A DNA stretch of 64,000 nucleotides. It comes from Verrucomicrobiia bacterium. Lineage in GTDB: Bacteria; Verrucomicrobiota; Verrucomicrobiia; JABWAM01. The translations under genes and the position numbers were made by a program. The notes below the pieces were generated by a model, which saw nothing but the letters and a program-made list of their open reading frames with translations, did not search any database and was not told where the DNA came from. The stretch is taken from the NCBI GenBank assembly GCA_020849895.1, contig JADZFN010000003.1:1-64000 (forward strand). Reading direction: 5' to 3'. Positions 34,651 through 42,997 of this stretch are shown piece after piece. Every line of letters starts with the position of its first letter. Position 1 is the stretch's first letter.

Positions 34651-34920
34651 TTACTTCGCGAACGCCTTGATCAGGTCCTCGTGGGGACGGGCGATGATGT
34701 GCGAGCTGACGAGCTCACCCACCTTGCCGGCCGCCTTTGCGCCGGCGTCCACGGCAGCCTTCACGCTGCCGACGTCACCGCGCGCGAGCACGGTGATCAG
34801 TCCGCCGCCAATGGGCACGGTTTTGATGAGGGTGACGTTCGCGGCCTTGACCATGGCATCGCTGGCTTCCACGCTGCCAACGTAGCCCTTGGTCTCGACC
34901 ATTCCGATGGCTTCACTCAT
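34651..34920 (-). CDS. BMC shell hexamer protein (BMC-H)
   Basis: 89 residues, compact canonical BMC-H: MSEAIGMVETKGYVGSVEASDAM, pore segment PIGGGLITVLARGD, and VSSHIIARPHEDLIKAF at the end. Second gene of the operon after pduL. Likely the main facet protein given its canonical form and promoter-proximal place (inference). Confidence 0.96.
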   Translation of the reverse strand: MSEAIGMVETKGYVGSVEASDAMVKAANVTLIKTVPIGGGLITVLARGDVGSVKAAVDAGAKAAGKVGELVSSHIIARPHEDLIKAFAK

Positions 34921-35028
34921 GGGTTTCTCCTGGGTTTGGGGTTGCTGAAAATAGGAGGGACGATGTTCGGAGCGGGAGAGGCCTAGGAGAGGCGGGGATT
35001 CGGGATTCCAATGTCACACCTCGGATCC

Positions 35029-35709
35029 TCATTCCTTCACCAGCTCGCACGAGGTGTCGGGCTGGAGGTTGCAGGCGTTGCCCTCGTCGGTATCCATATG
35101 CACCTCGAGCTTGAAGCTCGGGTCCACGCGCGCGACGAGTTTGTCGAGCGCGATCGCGCAGTCGCCACCGATCCGCAGCTTCATCAGATCGCCCGTTTTC
35201 ACGCGATAAAATGCCGCGTCGTCCGGATGCATGTGGACGTGGCGCAACGCGCGAATGACGCCCTGTTTCATCTCGAAAAAACCGGCCGGGCCCATGAGCA
35301 TGCAGCCGGGCGTATCCTTGATGTTTCCCGACATGCGAAGGGGGATGTCGAACCCGAGAGCGATCGCGTCGGTGTAGGCGAGCTCGACCTGATTGAGCGT
35401 CCGACACGGCCCGAGAATGCGAAGGTTCGAGATCACCCGGCTCCGCGGGCCGATCAGGGTCACCGTTTCTTTCGCGGCAAACTGCCCCTCTTGATAAAGC
35501 GGCTTGAAGACGCCCAGCGAATGCCCCTTTCCGAAAAGGACTTCGACCGCTTCCTGCGTGAGATGGCAATGCCGCGCACTCACATTGACGACCAGCGGAT
35601 TGGGTCCTCTGGCTTGGGCGGGCAGCGGCCGCGCCAGCTGTGCATACAACGTTTGTCGCACAAGGTGCTCGATCACGGCGCGATGCGGAGGCAGAACAGG
35701 AGGCGGCAT
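35029..35709 (-). CDS. pduL: Phosphotransacylase PduL (BMC type)
   Basis: 226 residues. Two PduL metal-binding clusters are visible: VSARHCHLTQE and LRHVHMHPDDA, plus GPRSRVISNLRILGP. The first 20 residues (HRAVIEHLVRQTLYAQL) make an amphipathic helix like an encapsulation peptide, so the enzyme is probably inside the shell. It exchanges CoA for phosphate on the acyl-CoA made by the aldehyde dehydrogenase, regenerating CoA in the lumen. First gene of the BMC operon, divergent from the DeoR-family gene. Confidence 0.95.
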   Translation of the reverse strand: MPPPVLPPHRAVIEHLVRQTLYAQLARPLPAQARGPNPLVVNVSARHCHLTQEAVEVLFGKGHSLGVFKPLYQEGQFAAKETVTLIGPRSRVISNLRILGPCRTLNQVELAYTDAIALGFDIPLRMSGNIKDTPGCMLMGPAGFFEMKQGVIRALRHVHMHPDDAAFYRVKTGDLMKLRIGGDCAIALDKLVARVDPSFKLEVHMDTDEGNACNLQPDTSCELVKE

Positions 35710-35726
35710 GAGGGGTCGTTGCGCGA

Positions 35727-35754
35727 ATCATGCCGTATTTTTTTCAATCGTCAA
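35727..35754 (-). promoter_or_regulatory. Putative sigma-70-type promoter of the BMC operon
   Basis: On the minus strand TTGACG (35754-35749) and CATGAT (35732-35727) are spaced by 16 bases, 18 bases before the pduL start. The -35 matches consensus at five of six positions, the -10 at four of six. The surrounding 35736-35790 is strikingly A/T-rich for this genome. Prediction only. Confidence 0.4.
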
Positions 35755-35765
35755 ACATTTTCTTG

Positions 35766-35785
35766 CAAAATCTTCCAAAATCTTC
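35766..35785. promoter_or_regulatory. Tandem 10-bp repeats, candidate DeoR-family operator
   Basis: CAAAATCTTC occurs twice in direct tandem (35766-35775, 35776-35785) and is followed by a partial third copy, CAGACTCTCA. It is in the 103-base divergent region between pduL and the regulator gene, 28 bases before the regulator start. DeoR-family repressors often bind tandem repeats at one-turn spacing, so autoregulation and control of the BMC operon are plausible. Confidence 0.5.
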
Positions 35786-35812
35786 CAGACTCTCAACATC
35801 TTCAGAGAAGCG

Positions 35813-36598
35813 ATGCAAGCCGAAGAGCGACAGCAGCGGATCGAAGAGCATCTCCAAAAGGTGGAGTTTGCGTCGCTCGATGAACTCGCGGAACTCGTGG
35901 ATGTTTCGGTTTCCACAATTCGTCGCGACCTCGACGCGCTCGAACAAACCGGAAGTGTGCGCCGTACGCATGGCGGCGCGCGGCTCGCAGCCCCACGTTC
36001 GGAGGAATGGGTTTTCTCGGCGCGCGACACGCATCAAGTGGAGGAAAAGGAGGCGATCGGGGCCGCCGCCGCCGGGCTGATCGCACCCGGGCAAACCGTG
36101 ATCCTCGACGCCGGCACTACGGTGTATCACATCGCGAAACATCTCACCGACAAGAAGCCGCAGATCATCACCAACTCGTTGCCCGTGGCGAACCTGCTTG
36201 CCGGCGAGAACGCGGTGGAGGTCGTCGTCACAGGCGGCGTGGTCTATCACCGCTTGGGCGTCCTCATGGGGCCGCCCGCAGTGGAGGCCTTCGCGAAAAT
36301 CCACGCCGACGTCGCCGTGATGAGTTCAAGCGGGATCACCCTCGAAGGCGTGACGAACTCCCACGGCCTGCTCATCGAGATCCAACGCGAGATGCTGCGC
36401 GCCGCGCAAAAAGTGCTCCTTTGCATGGACCACACCAAACTCGGCCGAAAATCCATGTCCCCGCTCTGCGGCCTCGACGAGATTGACGTGCTCGTCACGG
36501 ACTCCCGCGCCCCGGCGGAAATTGTCGAAGCCTTCCGCGCCCGGGGTCTCGACGTTCTCCTCGCCCCTCCCTCTTCCTCCTCGGCGAACGGGAAATAG
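35813..36598 (+). CDS. DeoR-family transcriptional regulator of the BMC operon
   Basis: 261 residues. N-terminal winged helix-turn-helix (about 5-58: RQQRIEEHLQK, VDVSVSTIRRDLDALEQTGSV, RRTHGGA) and a C-terminal sugar-phosphate sensor domain with VILDAGTTVYHIA, TNSLPVANLLA and MDHTKLGRKSM. DeoR members are usually repressors released by a sugar phosphate or its aldolase product. Divergence from pduL and presence in PVM loci elsewhere support control of the BMC genes. Start ATG at 35813; the longer open frame upstream runs through pduL's 5' region and is not used. Confidence 0.92.
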   Translation: MQAEERQQRIEEHLQKVEFASLDELAELVDVSVSTIRRDLDALEQTGSVRRTHGGARLAAPRSEEWVFSARDTHQVEEKEAIGAAAAGLIAPGQTVILDAGTTVYHIAKHLTDKKPQIITNSLPVANLLAGENAVEVVVTGGVVYHRLGVLMGPPAVEAFAKIHADVAVMSSSGITLEGVTNSHGLLIEIQREMLRAAQKVLLCMDHTKLGRKSMSPLCGLDEIDVLVTDSRAPAEIVEAFRARGLDVLLAPPSSSSANGK

Positions 36599-36681
36599 CG
36601 GACCTGTCGCTCTGCGCGCACGGCCTGCCGCCGGGTTTTCGCATCGCGCCGAATCGCTTCTCTCGGCATCATGCCTCCGTC

Positions 36682-37554
36682 ATGCCGCTGCCGCGATTTT
36701 TCGCCGAACTCCGCCACCTGCCGGGGCTGGTGCGGCTTTCCCATTCCGTTTTCGCGCTGCCGTTTGCGCTCGCCGCGCTCGCGCTCGCCTGCGGAGGGAT
36801 GCCCTCGCTCCATCTCCTCGGGCTCGTCGTCGCGGCCGTCGTTTTTGCGCGGACCGCCGGCATGGCCTTCAACCGCCTCGCCGACGCCGCGTTCGACGCG
36901 CGCAACCCGCGCACTGCGGCGCGCCATCTCCCTTCCGGCCGCGTCTCGCGCTACACGGCGTGGGGAATCGTGCTCCTTTCGTGCGCGGCCTTCGTCGGCG
37001 TCTGCGCGCGGCTCAACGGCCTTGCGCTCGCGCTCGCGCCGGCGGCGCTGGCAGTCGTTCTCGGCTACTCGCTCACCAAGCGCTTCACGCGCTGGAGCCA
37101 TTTCGTGCTCGGCATGGCGCTGGGAATCGCGCCGCTCGGCGCCTGGGTCGCCGCGCGGGCAACGCTCGCCGACGCCGCTCCGTGGCTCCTCGCTTGCGCA
37201 GTGGTCTTCTGGGTCGCCGGCTTCGACATCGTCTATGCCACGCAGGACGCGGACTTCGACCGCGCGTCGGGGCTTCACTCGCTCGCGACGGCGCTCGGCG
37301 TCGAGCGAGCGCTGCGCCTCGTGCCGTGGCTTCACGGGGCGATGCTCGCCGCGCTCGCGACCGTCGGGCCGGTCTCCGGGCTGGGCTGGGCGTACTATGC
37401 GGGCCTGATCAGCGTGCTCATCTCGATCCTCTGGGAGACGCGGCTCGTGGCCCGCCGCGAAGACCGCGAAATACAGGCCGCCTTTCTGCGCGCGAACGCC
37501 CTTGCGAGCTTCGGATATCTGGGCGCGGTTCTCCTCGGTCTCGCCACGCGCTGA
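36682..37554 (+). CDS. mqnP: UbiA-family prenyltransferase, MqnP type
   Basis: 290 residues, about eight to nine membrane segments. First Asp motif NRLADAAFDARNPRTAAR and second DIVYATQDADFD are the UbiA prenyl-diphosphate/Mg sites; the NPRTxxRxLPSG continuation is that of MqnP, which prenylates the naphthoate intermediate in the futalosine pathway. The pathway fits mqnE at 8.2 kb. Genes for MqnA, C and D are not in the window. The 220 bases that follow show no gene. Confidence 0.9.
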   Translation: MPLPRFFAELRHLPGLVRLSHSVFALPFALAALALACGGMPSLHLLGLVVAAVVFARTAGMAFNRLADAAFDARNPRTAARHLPSGRVSRYTAWGIVLLSCAAFVGVCARLNGLALALAPAALAVVLGYSLTKRFTRWSHFVLGMALGIAPLGAWVAARATLADAAPWLLACAVVFWVAGFDIVYATQDADFDRASGLHSLATALGVERALRLVPWLHGAMLAALATVGPVSGLGWAYYAGLISVLISILWETRLVARREDREIQAAFLRANALASFGYLGAVLLGLATR

Positions 37555-37774
37555 CCTCGTCCTGGCCGGGTGTCCGGAAATCGGCGGGCACGCGACAAAA
37601 ATCGTTCTTGGGCATCCTGGTCGTTTCGGACAATCTGCCGGCGTCCGCAGGCGAAACGCGAAACTGAAGGGAACGCCGCGCGCAGAGAAAAAAGGGAGAC
37701 GAAAATCGAAGGACGGCTCTCGTTTTTGAGGAGAGTTCTCGCTTGCGTCAGGAACGTCGGAAATCCCGCTTCAC

Positions 37775-38344
37775 ATGAAAATCCCGACCTCAAGATCCGC
37801 AGGCGACCGTCGGCCTTCGTCCGACGCCCTCCCCACTCCGCCGCCGTTCCACGTCGTCCTCGTCGAGCCGGAGATTCCCGCGAACACCGGCACGATCGTG
37901 CGGCTCTGCGCCGCGACACGCAGCGCGCTGCATCTCGTGCATCCCCTCGGATTCCGTCTCGACGACGCCGCGTTGCGCCGTGCGGGAATGGACTACCTCG
38001 ATCTCGCCGTGATCCGCGAACACCGATCGCTCGCCGAAGCCCTGCCGCCCGGCGCGTCCGCGTGGTTCTTCAGCACAAAGGCGACCCGCACGCTTTGGGA
38101 AGCGAAATTCGCGTCTGGCGATTTTCTCGTCTTCGGCCGCGAAACGAAAGGTCTCCCGGAAGATCTCCTCGCGCGCCACCCGGACCGCGGCCTCTGCATC
38201 CCGATGCTCGAGCCGAAGGCCCGAAGCCTCAATCTCGCCCTTTCCGCCGGCATCGTTCTCTACGAAGCTCTGAGACAGACGCGCGCCGCGACAGGAAACC
38301 GTGTTTCATCGAATCCCGGAACATGCTACGCTCTCCTTCCATGA
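37775..38344 (+). CDS. trmL: tRNA (cytidine/uridine-34-2'-O)-methyltransferase, SPOUT family
   Basis: 189 residues. FHVVLVEPEIPANTGTIVRLCAA near the start, LVFGRETKGLP, and CIPMLEPKARSLNLALSAGIVLYE are the trefoil-knot SAM site of TrmL. It methylates the wobble ribose of tRNA-Leu isoacceptors. The first 24 residues (RSAGDRRPSSDALPTPP) are a low-complexity leader before the core. Overlaps the cupin gene by ATGA. Confidence 0.93.
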   Translation: MKIPTSRSAGDRRPSSDALPTPPPFHVVLVEPEIPANTGTIVRLCAATRSALHLVHPLGFRLDDAALRRAGMDYLDLAVIREHRSLAEALPPGASAWFFSTKATRTLWEAKFASGDFLVFGRETKGLPEDLLARHPDRGLCIPMLEPKARSLNLALSAGIVLYEALRQTRAATGNRVSSNPGTCYALLP

Positions 38345-38685
38345 GCGAACCCGTTTTCAAATCCGACGCCCACGCCGTCCTCGACCTCAGGACGGAGACT
38401 CAGTATGCCGCCAACGGCATCGTCAGCCGCACGCTTTTCCAGGGGGCGACCGGCCGCGTGATCCTCTTCGGGTTCGACAAGGGGCAGGAGCTCAGCGAGC
38501 ACACCTCGCCCTATCGCGCATTCGTTCAGATCCTCGAAGGCGAGTGCGAGTTCCTCCTCGGCGCGACGTGGCACAAGCTCAAAGCGGGTGATCTGGCCCA
38601 TATGACGCCCGGCCTGCCGCATGCCATTCGCGCCGTCGAGCGTTTCTCCATGCTCCTCACGCTCTTTCCCGAAAAGACGACCTGA
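38341..38685 (+). CDS. Small cupin-domain protein
   Basis: 114 residues, single cupin barrel. Motif 1 reads ELSEHTSPYRAFVQILEGE, with only one of the two usual metal His; motif 2 is GDLAHMTPGLPHAIRA. The fold is typical of stand-alone cupins involved in small-molecule binding or regulation; function unknown. Coupled to trmL by a four-base overlap. Confidence 0.82.
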   Translation: MSEPVFKSDAHAVLDLRTETQYAANGIVSRTLFQGATGRVILFGFDKGQELSEHTSPYRAFVQILEGECEFLLGATWHKLKAGDLAHMTPGLPHAIRAVERFSMLLTLFPEKTT

Positions 38686-38711
38686 CCGTCCGCCCGTTCC
38701 TGAAATCCGCG

Positions 38712-39959
38712 TCAGCGCTTCACACAGCCGGCGTAGATCTCGAAGAGGGCTTTGAAAACCGTCTTCCACGGGTAGCGGCGGATAACCGCTTCGCGCGCAT
38801 GCGCGCCGATCTCGCGAAGATCGCCTTGCGCGACGCGGAGCACGGCGCGCGCAAGGGATTCGGCTGTCATCTCGGGCGCGAGAAATTCCGGCCCTCCGAA
38901 GATAAGGTCATCCATCCCGCTGCCGCGGAAGGCGAGGGCGGGGATGCCGCAGGCCTGCGCCTCGAGCGCGACGAGGCCGAAGGTTTCGCACGGGCTCGGA
39001 TGGACGAGCAGGTCGGCGGAGGCGTAGATCGAAGCGAGCTTCCGGGCGTCGCCCTCGTAAGGAAGCCAGTGGAGATCAGGGTTGGCGCCGCGCGCCTCCT
39101 CGACGCGGGCGCGTTCGGCGCCTTCGCCGACGACGAGGAGGGCGAAGCGGTCGCCGGCATAGCGCCGGATGATGGAGAACGCCTCGAGGAGGAGGTCCAT
39201 GCGCTTCTCGCGCGACAGCCGGCCGACGAAGAGCAGGAGGGCCTGGCGCTCCTGCACGCCGAGCCGTCGCCGGAGGAGAGGATCGCGCGCGGAAGGCTCG
39301 AAGACGTCGGTCTCCACTCCGAGCGGGACGAGGCGGGTATTGCCGACGCCGTAGCCCTGCAGGACCCGCTCGAGTTTCGGGGAGGCGACGAGCGTGAGAT
39401 CGAAGCGGTTGTAGAGGCGGCGGATATACCTTCGGGAGAGGCCGTCCACCAGCGCGCCGGCGGGGCGGCCGCCGAAACGACGGAAGGTGCGGAAGTAGCT
39501 TTCAGGAAAATGAGAATGATAAAAGCCGACGACGGGTACGCCGAGGGCGCGTCCCGCGCGGAGGCAGGCCCAGGCGAGTTGATAGGGTTCGCCCGCTTCG
39601 ATGAGGTCGGGTTTCGCCTCGCGGATCAGCGTTTCGACACGGCGGACGTTCCAGACGAAGCGGTAATGAGAGCTGAACGAGACGCGCGGCGAAGCGATCT
39701 CGATCTGCGTGCAGCGCCCCTCCGTCCGCGCGGCGTGGCGCGGCCCCGGCACGAGGAGGACATGCTCATCGGCGGTGTGGCGCGCGAGGTAGTCGCGTTT
39801 CTCGGTGAGATAGCGTTTCACGCCGCCGCTCACCGGCGAATAGAATTGGGTGACGTCGCAGAGGCGCAAGGGAGGAGGAGTGAAGCGCGACGCGGGAGTC
39901 AGGCTTCCGAAGGGCAAAGACGCGAAAACCCCGCCGCGCGAGGGGCGCATCCGCACCAC
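38712..39959 (-). CDS. Glycosyltransferase family 4
   Basis: 415 residues. CDVTQFYSPVSGGVKRYL at the N-terminal acceptor end; donor half with LLLFVGRLSREKRMDLLLEA, YASADLLVHPSPCETFGLVALEAQACGIP carrying the EX7E motif. This group includes alpha-mannosyl- and glucosyl-transferases of envelope glycolipids. The first 25 residues are uncertain; later starts would remove the Pro-rich leader (TPASRFTPPPLR). Donor unknown. Confidence 0.85.
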   Translation of the reverse strand: MVRMRPSRGGVFASLPFGSLTPASRFTPPPLRLCDVTQFYSPVSGGVKRYLTEKRDYLARHTADEHVLLVPGPRHAARTEGRCTQIEIASPRVSFSSHYRFVWNVRRVETLIREAKPDLIEAGEPYQLAWACLRAGRALGVPVVGFYHSHFPESYFRTFRRFGGRPAGALVDGLSRRYIRRLYNRFDLTLVASPKLERVLQGYGVGNTRLVPLGVETDVFEPSARDPLLRRRLGVQERQALLLFVGRLSREKRMDLLLEAFSIIRRYAGDRFALLVVGEGAERARVEEARGANPDLHWLPYEGDARKLASIYASADLLVHPSPCETFGLVALEAQACGIPALAFRGSGMDDLIFGGPEFLAPEMTAESLARAVLRVAQGDLREIGAHAREAVIRRYPWKTVFKALFEIYAGCVKR

Positions 39960-40017
39960 CGGAGCGTTCTTCGATGAAGCCCGTTCATCAAAACTCGCGA
40001 ACGTTGGTCCGCAAGAC

Positions 40018-41619
40018 CTAGAGTTTTACCACCTTGACCCAGTGGATGGTGGGATGGGTGGAAACCTCCTTGAGCACTTCGGCACTGGGTTCGGAATCGA
40101 GGTTGAGCGCGGTGACTGCGGGGCCGCCGAGCTTTTCTCGGGAAAGCGTCATGCTCGCGATGTTGATCTTGTGGTGGCCGAGGATGGTCCCGATGTGGCC
40201 GATGATGCCGGGGCGGTCGTCGTTGGCGAAGAGGAGGAGGACGCCTTCGGGGGCGGCCTCGACGGTGCGATCGTTGATGCGCACGATGCGCGGGTTGTCT
40301 GCGGAGCCGAAGAAGGTGGCGGTCATGCAGGCCGAATCCTTGCCGCGCTGGGCGCTCACCTGGAGAATCTCGGAGTAGCTGCCGAGGGCGCAGACGCGGT
40401 TCTCAACGATGCGGATGCCGAGAGCCGCCGCAGTGACCATGGCGTTGACGGGGTTGACGTCGCAGCCCGAGATGCGTTCGAGGAAACCCTTCACAACGAG
40501 GCGGGTGATCGGCTGGGTGTTCACCTCGCCGATGGCGCCGCTGTAGCTTACGGCGAGGTCCTCGACGCGGTCGGGGGCGAGTTGGGAGACCCCGCGCCCG
40601 AGGCGTTCGGCGAGCCGGAGCCAGGGGCGGATGACGGCGAGGGTCCGGGCGTCCACATTCGGAACGTTGACGGCGTTGTGGACCTCGCCGCTGAGGAGGA
40701 AGTCGCGGATGGCCTCGGCGATCTCGATCCCGACGCTTTCCTGGGCCTCGTTGGTGGACGCGCCGAGGTGCGGGGTCATCACGACCTGCGGAAAGGCGCG
40801 GAGCGGGTGGTCGGCGGGTGGAGGCTCCTGCTCGAACACGTCGAGGGCGGCGGCAGCGACTTTGCCTTCGCGGAGCGCGTCGGCGAGCGCCGCCTCGTCC
40901 ACGATCCCGCCTCGGGCGCAGTTGATGACGCGGACGCCCTTTTTCATCTTCGCAAAAGCGTCGCGCCCGACCATGGCCTTGGTGCGTTCGGAAAGCGGCA
41001 TGTGGACGGTGATCACGTCGGCGCGCGCGAAGAGGTCGTCGAGCTCGACCATTTCGACCTGGAGACTGCGCGCCCGGGAGAGCGAAGTGAAGGGGTCGTG
41101 GGCGAGGACGCGCATCCCGAAGGCGATGGCGCGGCGGGCGAACTCGCTGCCGATGCGCCCGAGGCCGATGATGCCGAGAGTCTTGTTGTAGATCTCGACA
41201 CCGGTGAAGCTCTTGCGGTCCCATTTTCCATCGCGCATCGAGGCGTGCGCCTGCGGGATGCAGCGCGCCATCGAGAGCATGAGGGAGAAGGCGTGCTCGG
41301 CGGTGGAGATCGTGTTGCCGCCCGGGGTGTTCATCACGATCACCCCGCGTTCGGTGGCGGCGTCCACGTCCACGTTATCCACGCCGACGCCGGCGCGGCC
41401 GATCACCTTCAGACGCGGCGCGGCGGCGATGGCGGCGCGACCCACCTTCGTCTGGCTGCGCACGACGAGCGCGTCGAACCCGGAAATCTCGGCGACGAGC
41501 TCGGTCTCTTTCATGGGCGGCTTCACCACGATCTCGAAGGAAGGCTCGGCGCTCATCACCTCCACGCCCCGGGGAGAGACGTGGTCGAGGACCAAGATGC
41601 GAGATTTTTTGGCGCTCAT
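40018..41619 (-). CDS. serA: D-3-phosphoglycerate dehydrogenase, long (ACT) form
   Basis: 533 residues, first enzyme of serine synthesis. Substrate domain (LVLDHVSPRGVE, VVRSQTKV), NAD domain with LGIIGLGRIGSEFARRA, catalytic NCARGGIVDE and PHLGASTNEAQ, then the ASB domain and the C-terminal ACT domain (FANDDRPGIIGHIG). Long form suggests serine feedback. No serB or serC adjacent. Confidence 0.96.
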   Translation of the reverse strand: MSAKKSRILVLDHVSPRGVEVMSAEPSFEIVVKPPMKETELVAEISGFDALVVRSQTKVGRAAIAAAPRLKVIGRAGVGVDNVDVDAATERGVIVMNTPGGNTISTAEHAFSLMLSMARCIPQAHASMRDGKWDRKSFTGVEIYNKTLGIIGLGRIGSEFARRAIAFGMRVLAHDPFTSLSRARSLQVEMVELDDLFARADVITVHMPLSERTKAMVGRDAFAKMKKGVRVINCARGGIVDEAALADALREGKVAAAALDVFEQEPPPADHPLRAFPQVVMTPHLGASTNEAQESVGIEIAEAIRDFLLSGEVHNAVNVPNVDARTLAVIRPWLRLAERLGRGVSQLAPDRVEDLAVSYSGAIGEVNTQPITRLVVKGFLERISGCDVNPVNAMVTAAALGIRIVENRVCALGSYSEILQVSAQRGKDSACMTATFFGSADNPRIVRINDRTVEAAPEGVLLLFANDDRPGIIGHIGTILGHHKINIASMTLSREKLGGPAVTALNLDSEPSAEVLKEVSTHPTIHWVKVVKL

Positions 41620-41710
41620 AGGACCACTATGCTATTTCAGGAATGCCGCCTTCCGCCAGCTTCGTTTTGAGATCGGCGAACCGACGCGAACGAGCCTGCC
41701 GAAGGCGGAA

Positions 41711-42880
41711 TCAGGACCTCATCCGCGACCGTGACGATCGCGTACTCCCCTCTTCACGCGCGACGCGCACGCCGATCCCGCAGAGGACCTCATAGGAGAT
41801 CGTTCCGATTTGCTCCGCAATTTCGCGCGCGGTGATTTCCTCTCCGCCCTGCCGCCCGATGAGGACCGCTTCGTCGCCCCAGCGCGCGTCCGGAACGCGG
41901 GAGAGATCCACCATGGTCATGTCCATCGTCACCCGCCCGAGGATCGGACAGCGAAAACCCCCGACGAGAACCGATCCGAGATTGGAAAGCTTCCGAGACA
42001 CTCCGTCGGCGTAGCCCGCGGCGAGCACACCGACGCGCATCCGCCTCGGCGCGCGGAAGGTCCCTCCGTAGCTGATCGCTGTTCCTTTCGGCACGTCGCG
42101 GATTAGCGCCACGCGCGTTTTCCACACGAGCGCCGGCCGGAGCGCCTCCCCTCCCAGCCGCCGCCGCCATGCGGCGGCGGGTTCGCCCAGTCCATAGAGC
42201 GCAAGGCCGGGGCGCGCGTAAGTGAGACGGCCGTTCGGATCAAGGTTCGCCACCGCGGCGCTGTTGTGGATATGGAGCGCGCCGACGTCCAACCCTTGCC
42301 GCTCCAACTCCTCGACGGGCTGCAGCAGACGCGCGAGCTGACGCCGGCATTCGGCGGGATCCGCTTCCGCCCGGGCCATGTGCGAGAAAAGCCCCGCGGC
42401 GCACACCCGATGCGAACGGGCAACCTCCATGAAGAGTTGTACGGCTTCCTCCGTCCGGCAACCGATCCGGCCCATCCCCGTGTCCACCTTGAGGTGAATG
42501 GTCGCTGTCGCGCCCGCCCGCGCCGCAGCACGTTCGATCCGCTGCAATTCCTCGCGGTCGGAAAGCGCGAAAATCACTCCCCGCCGCCGAACCGCCCATT
42601 CGATTTCTCCGGGCACGGTCGGCCCTGCGAGAAGCGCCATCGCCCGGGGCACGGCGCGGAGCAACGCCTCCGCTTCGGTCGCATTCGCCACGAGGAATAT
42701 TCGCACCCCCCGCGTCGCAAGAAAACGCGAGGTTTCGGCGAGGCCGTGTCCGTAGGCGTTCGCCTTGACCACCCCCATGATCTCACACCCGCGCGGCAGG
42801 AGCGAACGGATCCTCGACAGATTATGTCGAAACGCCGAGAGGTCCACCTCCGTCCAGCAGCGTAACGCGGGAGGTTTCAT
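41711..42880 (-). CDS. alr: Alanine racemase
   Basis: 389 residues. PLP Lys in VVKANAYGHG, second catalytic Tyr in ISYGGTFRA region, GYADGVSRKL, and the C-terminal beta domain ending QIGTISYEVLCGIG. It supplies D-Ala for peptidoglycan. ATG at 42880 (MKPPALRCW) is followed directly by TEVDLSAFRHN, the normal Alr start. The longer upstream frame is not needed. Confidence 0.95.
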   Translation of the reverse strand: MKPPALRCWTEVDLSAFRHNLSRIRSLLPRGCEIMGVVKANAYGHGLAETSRFLATRGVRIFLVANATEAEALLRAVPRAMALLAGPTVPGEIEWAVRRRGVIFALSDREELQRIERAAARAGATATIHLKVDTGMGRIGCRTEEAVQLFMEVARSHRVCAAGLFSHMARAEADPAECRRQLARLLQPVEELERQGLDVGALHIHNSAAVANLDPNGRLTYARPGLALYGLGEPAAAWRRRLGGEALRPALVWKTRVALIRDVPKGTAISYGGTFRAPRRMRVGVLAAGYADGVSRKLSNLGSVLVGGFRCPILGRVTMDMTMVDLSRVPDARWGDEAVLIGRQGGEEITAREIAEQIGTISYEVLCGIGVRVAREEGSTRSSRSRMRS

Positions 42881-42997
42881 CGGAATCCGGCCGGCGGCGC
42901 GACTCGGACGCTTCCATTGGCGCCTCGAGTTTCCTGACGCCACCGGGCGCATTCGGTCCGCATTTTTTGAAGCTGCGAAGGGCCCATGTTTTTCCGG

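Noticed and set aside
35504-35812. N-terminal extension of the DeoR regulator starting at 35504
   Set aside because: It would overlap pduL antisense and precedes the normal HTH start with unrelated sequence; ATG 35813 fits the family length.
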